From: Numida meleagris
Taxonomy: Eukaryota > Chordata > Aves > Galliformes > Numididae
Length of the DNA stretch: 64,000 nt
Direction: 5' to 3'
Assembly: GCF_002078875.1 (NCBI RefSeq)
Contig: NC_034414.1
Span: forward strand, 35,610,826-35,674,825
Part shown: one piece after another, positions 60,701 to 64,000 of the stretch
Position numbering within the stretch: position 1 is the stretch's first letter
Layout: every line of letters begins with the position of its first letter
The notes under the pieces: generated by a model
Told to the model about the DNA's origin: nothing
The model's input: only the letters and a program-made list of their open reading frames with translations
Database searches by the model: none
Position numbers and translations under genes: made by a program

Positions 60701-63700
60701 GGAGGAGAAAGGGGATGTTAAAGACCATCATCTGCATTATTTATGTGTTGTATAGTTTCTGAAGAGCTTGCCGCGAATTAGAAATTGCTAATGCTTTATG
60801 AAGCCTATAAAATGAATGCTGCTCATGGTACCTGGTTTCTTGAACTATTCTAGTAGTTTTGAAAATACTGACTTTGCCCTCTATGAGTTTAGGGCTTACT
60901 GCAAATGAAGCAGGCAGAAAATTTCCTTTGTATTAAAAGTAGTAGTGTTATGTGTGGGAGGTAAAGTGACTGAATTTCCACTTGGATTAACAAATGACAA
61001 CGGGATTCTGGGGGGAAGGAGGTGAGAAGGGGAAAAAAAGGATAATCCTGCTTGGGCAGAGAGGGCTGGCTGGAGTAGGCAGCCCTTCAACAAAAAGGAG
61101 TTTGATTGATAGATTTGGGCAGATTGTTTCAGTGCATTGTACTTTCAAGATTCACAGTTGGCTGATACCTCAGACTAGTTATGCTAGAAGATGAGCACTA
61201 CTGAACTGGTTCGCTGGAACCTACTGTCAAGAGGATTAATCCTGAGTATATTTTAAACTTATGTTTTCATGTTTTTATGCTTTTTATAACAATAATGCTA
61301 ACTTGGAAATTGAGAATTGGATGCTGCGTGGTGCTAAAATAAATGTTTTCATGTGCAGGTTGTCTTCTGTTGGGAGGACTTCAAGTAATCTTTTGGAACA
61401 CACTTGTTTCTGTGATTAAACTACTGTAATTAAAGCAGTATTGTCCTTAAATAGTTTTGGTGTCAGCAACCCAAGGAAAGTTTGAATTCCCAGAACTGGA
61501 TGCTTTCTTGCGGAAATGAAAGGATCTGCGTGGGGTTTGGCAATTAAACTCTGTTAGGGAGTGAAGAGTAGTTGTCTCGGTATGCCTTTCACAAGCAGCA
61601 AGTGGTAGAACCCATAATGGAGATGGTATAAAACTCGTTTATAAATCATAAAAAATCAGATTACACAAAAACAGAGGATTTCAGCTATGGTGTCAGGCTT
61701 CTATGGTGTTTTAATTATCAACATTAAATAATGGCATATGAAACAATTGTTTGAGTTTTTTTGCTAGGATGAGCTTAACAGCTTTTTGCTGAAGCTCCCT
61801 TCTCTGACTTTGGTACCTGTTTGTTTGTTCTTTTTTATTGTAATTTAGTAGAAGCATGCAAAACAGTCTTTACTGTACCTACCATAGTGCTCACTGCATT
61901 TAGGATTAGGTGACTGCTGTATTGTGGTGGGGGGTGTATTTGGCTGAAATATCTGTTGAAGTAAAAGTAGATGACAAAATACTAATCTCACTACCAAAAT
62001 CTAAAAATGTTGGAAATGATTCAGCTTTTCCAGGTGCTGTTTAACTAACTGAGCAGTTCAATCTTCAGCTGTTTTTGTTTTAATGTTCTTATGTTTGAAA
62101 ACTTTTTGAAATTGATTTTACACAGAAAAATAGATGCTAGTGACTGGCTGATATTAAAGTTCCAGGGTAAGATTGATGGATCAGAAAAGCTGACTGTTTT
62201 TTTTCTCAGAATTGAGAAGAAGAATTAAAATTAGCTTTTAATAAATATAGAAATAAAGCTAGAAAATTGTAGAAATTAGACCTCTGCTTTTTCTGAAGTC
62301 ATTCGGACAGTTTAACAAAAATGAGGTCTTTGGCACAATAACACGTCCTTCTGTTGAGAAGTTCCTCACTTAAGACTAGACGTGCATCTTAAGGGAAGTG
62401 TGAACGTCAAATCAGGAAATAACTGATGTTTTATTACTTTAAAGTTGTGTTATTAGCTTGAAGCTATATTACTCTGAAGATTGTGTAGAATGTGCTATTT
62501 GCAGAGTGATTTCATTTGGAGATTTTTGCCTGCTCACTGCATCAAAAGACAGGGAAATTATAAAAGAGGTACTTTCATATATATTTGACAGTATAGAGAG
62601 GGAATTGATACATAATGGGAATAAGCTTATAAAATTGCTATTGTAACTTTACCTGTGCCTTACAAAATCTTAATTTCATGTTTACACAATGGACCTGAAA
62701 CAGTTGTTTTCCCTACTCTCTGTTTTTAGATCAGCTTGAAAAGGACTTCTGGTTATGGCTTTCTGTTTTCTTTTTTCCTTTTATTCTTTGCTCTAACTTC
62801 ATTTAAATTCTTGGTAAAATCTTAGTTTCTTATTTCATTAACCAGATTGCTTTCTGCTATAATAAAATTTGTTAGTTACGCTAAAATTTGTTTTTATCAA
62901 AGCGACAGCCTGTTTCTATCTGTTGTGTCTGAAATGTATAGTTTGTGATAATACTCAGTTTATTCTAAGATGGTGTGGATGCGTGCTGAACACCTTGAAA
63001 GAAAGTTAATTTCAATAATTACTTGTTTTCTTCATTGTTTTAATGCCCATATCTCTATAGGTGTTCACCAAGTTTTACACATTCTTTACACATAGCTGCA
63101 GCTTGGCCCTTTCAGTTTCTGCTCATCAGTACTGTATGTATTTGTTGCCTAAGTCAATAACATTTTGCCACTAAGGAGAAAGTGGCCAATGAACTGGGGT
63201 GGGTGCTGGAGACTTGAAAGCAGAGAACTGTGGCAGTGAGAAGATAAGGCTGTTTCTAACCTGAAGGTACATGCTTGAAGAGCCAATGTTGTCTTATCCA
63301 AGACAGATAGAAGTTAGTCAAAGAGCTGATGATTGCAAAGAACACTTTCACATGTTGTCTTCTTTAACCATGGAAGCTTATCCTAAGGTTTTATCTTTTT
63401 TAAATTAAAAAAGGAAAAATTACAATTAATATAAAACTTAGGGAGGAAAGCATTGCTGGAGAGCAGTTTCTTTATGATGGTTTGAAGAATTTGCTAATAT
63501 ATGTTCCTTTCTTCTAAATTATGAATGTATGAATGCTGAACCTTTTATAGAAATTCAAAATTTGAAAGATAAACCCAGTCTTTTGTTAGCTGTTACTGTG
63601 GTCAGTAACAGGTACACTAATGCCAATTTCAGCAGGGAGAAATTGTCTTTGAAACATTCCACTTAAAAAAGCTGTACTTGTTAATTAGGCTCTTGAAAAG

Positions 63701-64000
63701 TTTGGATTAACAGATCTCATTATCAGTTGTTGGAGAAGTTCCACAGTGCTGCAGGGTCGTGGCTGGACAAATGTGGTTTCCATCTTCCCCCATAGAGTTG
63801 TACATCAACTCATAACCTCTCAGTGAGCAAGTCAGTGATGAAGATATGCCTTTCTAACTTTAAGTTCTAGGTAGTCTGTAAGGTCTCAGTAAATGAATTC
63901 GATGGTTGAAAAGTCGAGAGGTTTTGGAAAAGGAAGAAAATTCAAGAGTTTTCTAAGTGTTAAACCTAGAAACAAAATGGTGGTGTATTTTATGTTATGG

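Larger units (their letters stand above)
54560..64000 (+). other. ARHGAP5: ARHGAP5 intron 2 (continues past the window)
   Basis: More than 9.4 kb of intron. No frame resembling the expected next exon (linker then RhoGAP domain) was found, so the remaining exons lie to the right. Recognisable content is limited to a CR1 at 56905-57725 and simple T/A runs. A tract of T followed by CCTCCACAG at about 59812-59838 looks like an acceptor but leads to a stop after 9 codons. The rest shows nothing that can be annotated. Confidence 0.85.

Noticed and set aside
1..64000. tRNA, rRNA, snRNA, CRISPR or prokaryote-type systems
   Set aside because: No B-box-like tRNA sequence, snRNA signature or regularly spaced repeats were seen; the window is ordinary bird nuclear DNA.

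Overview
The window is vertebrate nuclear DNA, most likely chicken or a close galliform relative. It is AT-rich and gene-poor, with one very long coding exon, CpG-island promoter architecture, CR1 LINE fragments, a Galluhop-type mariner and a solo LTR. There are no bacterial-type operons, CRISPR arrays or tRNA/rRNA genes. One protein-coding gene is supported: the 5' part of ARHGAP5 (p190-B RhoGAP) on the + strand.

Layout. Bases 1 to about 40050 look like an intergenic desert upstream of ARHGAP5. The recognisable content is a degraded hAT element (4930-6129) with a deleted mariner nested inside it (5517-6060), a CR1 ORF2/3' end fragment (15568-16510, minus), a C4T pyrimidine tract (20176-20200), a solo LTR with perfect 6-bp target-site duplication (26739-27303), a short CR1 3' end (30400-30583, plus), a diverged duplicated block (32382-32642 and 33124-33352), and a fragment of the same LTR family in inverse orientation (36151-36408). 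A strong CpG island (about 40120-41204, running into a 120-base assembly gap at 41205-41324) is the likely ARHGAP5 promoter and first noncoding exon. Intron 1 (about 40845-50662) carries a second, smaller CpG-rich patch with a CTCF-like site (43085-43560) and an antisense CR1 (48640-49660). Exon 2 starts at 50663 and contains 174 nt of 5'UTR with uORFs, one of which stops inside the start codons. It then encodes 1241 residues (50837-54559): GTPase domain, FF repeats, two pseudo-GTPase domains and the phosphotyrosine/proline-rich linker. The exon ends at a consensus donor. The rest of the window (54560-64000) is intron 2, with another antisense CR1 (56905-57725). The exons for the RhoGAP domain lie beyond the right edge.

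No previously undescribed gene system could be supported. The points most worth a second look are the nested hAT/mariner pair, the overlapping uORF/start arrangement of ARHGAP5, the intronic CpG/CTCF patch, and the unexplained 715-bp-offset duplication. Repeat family names and identities are from recognition by eye, not database searches.
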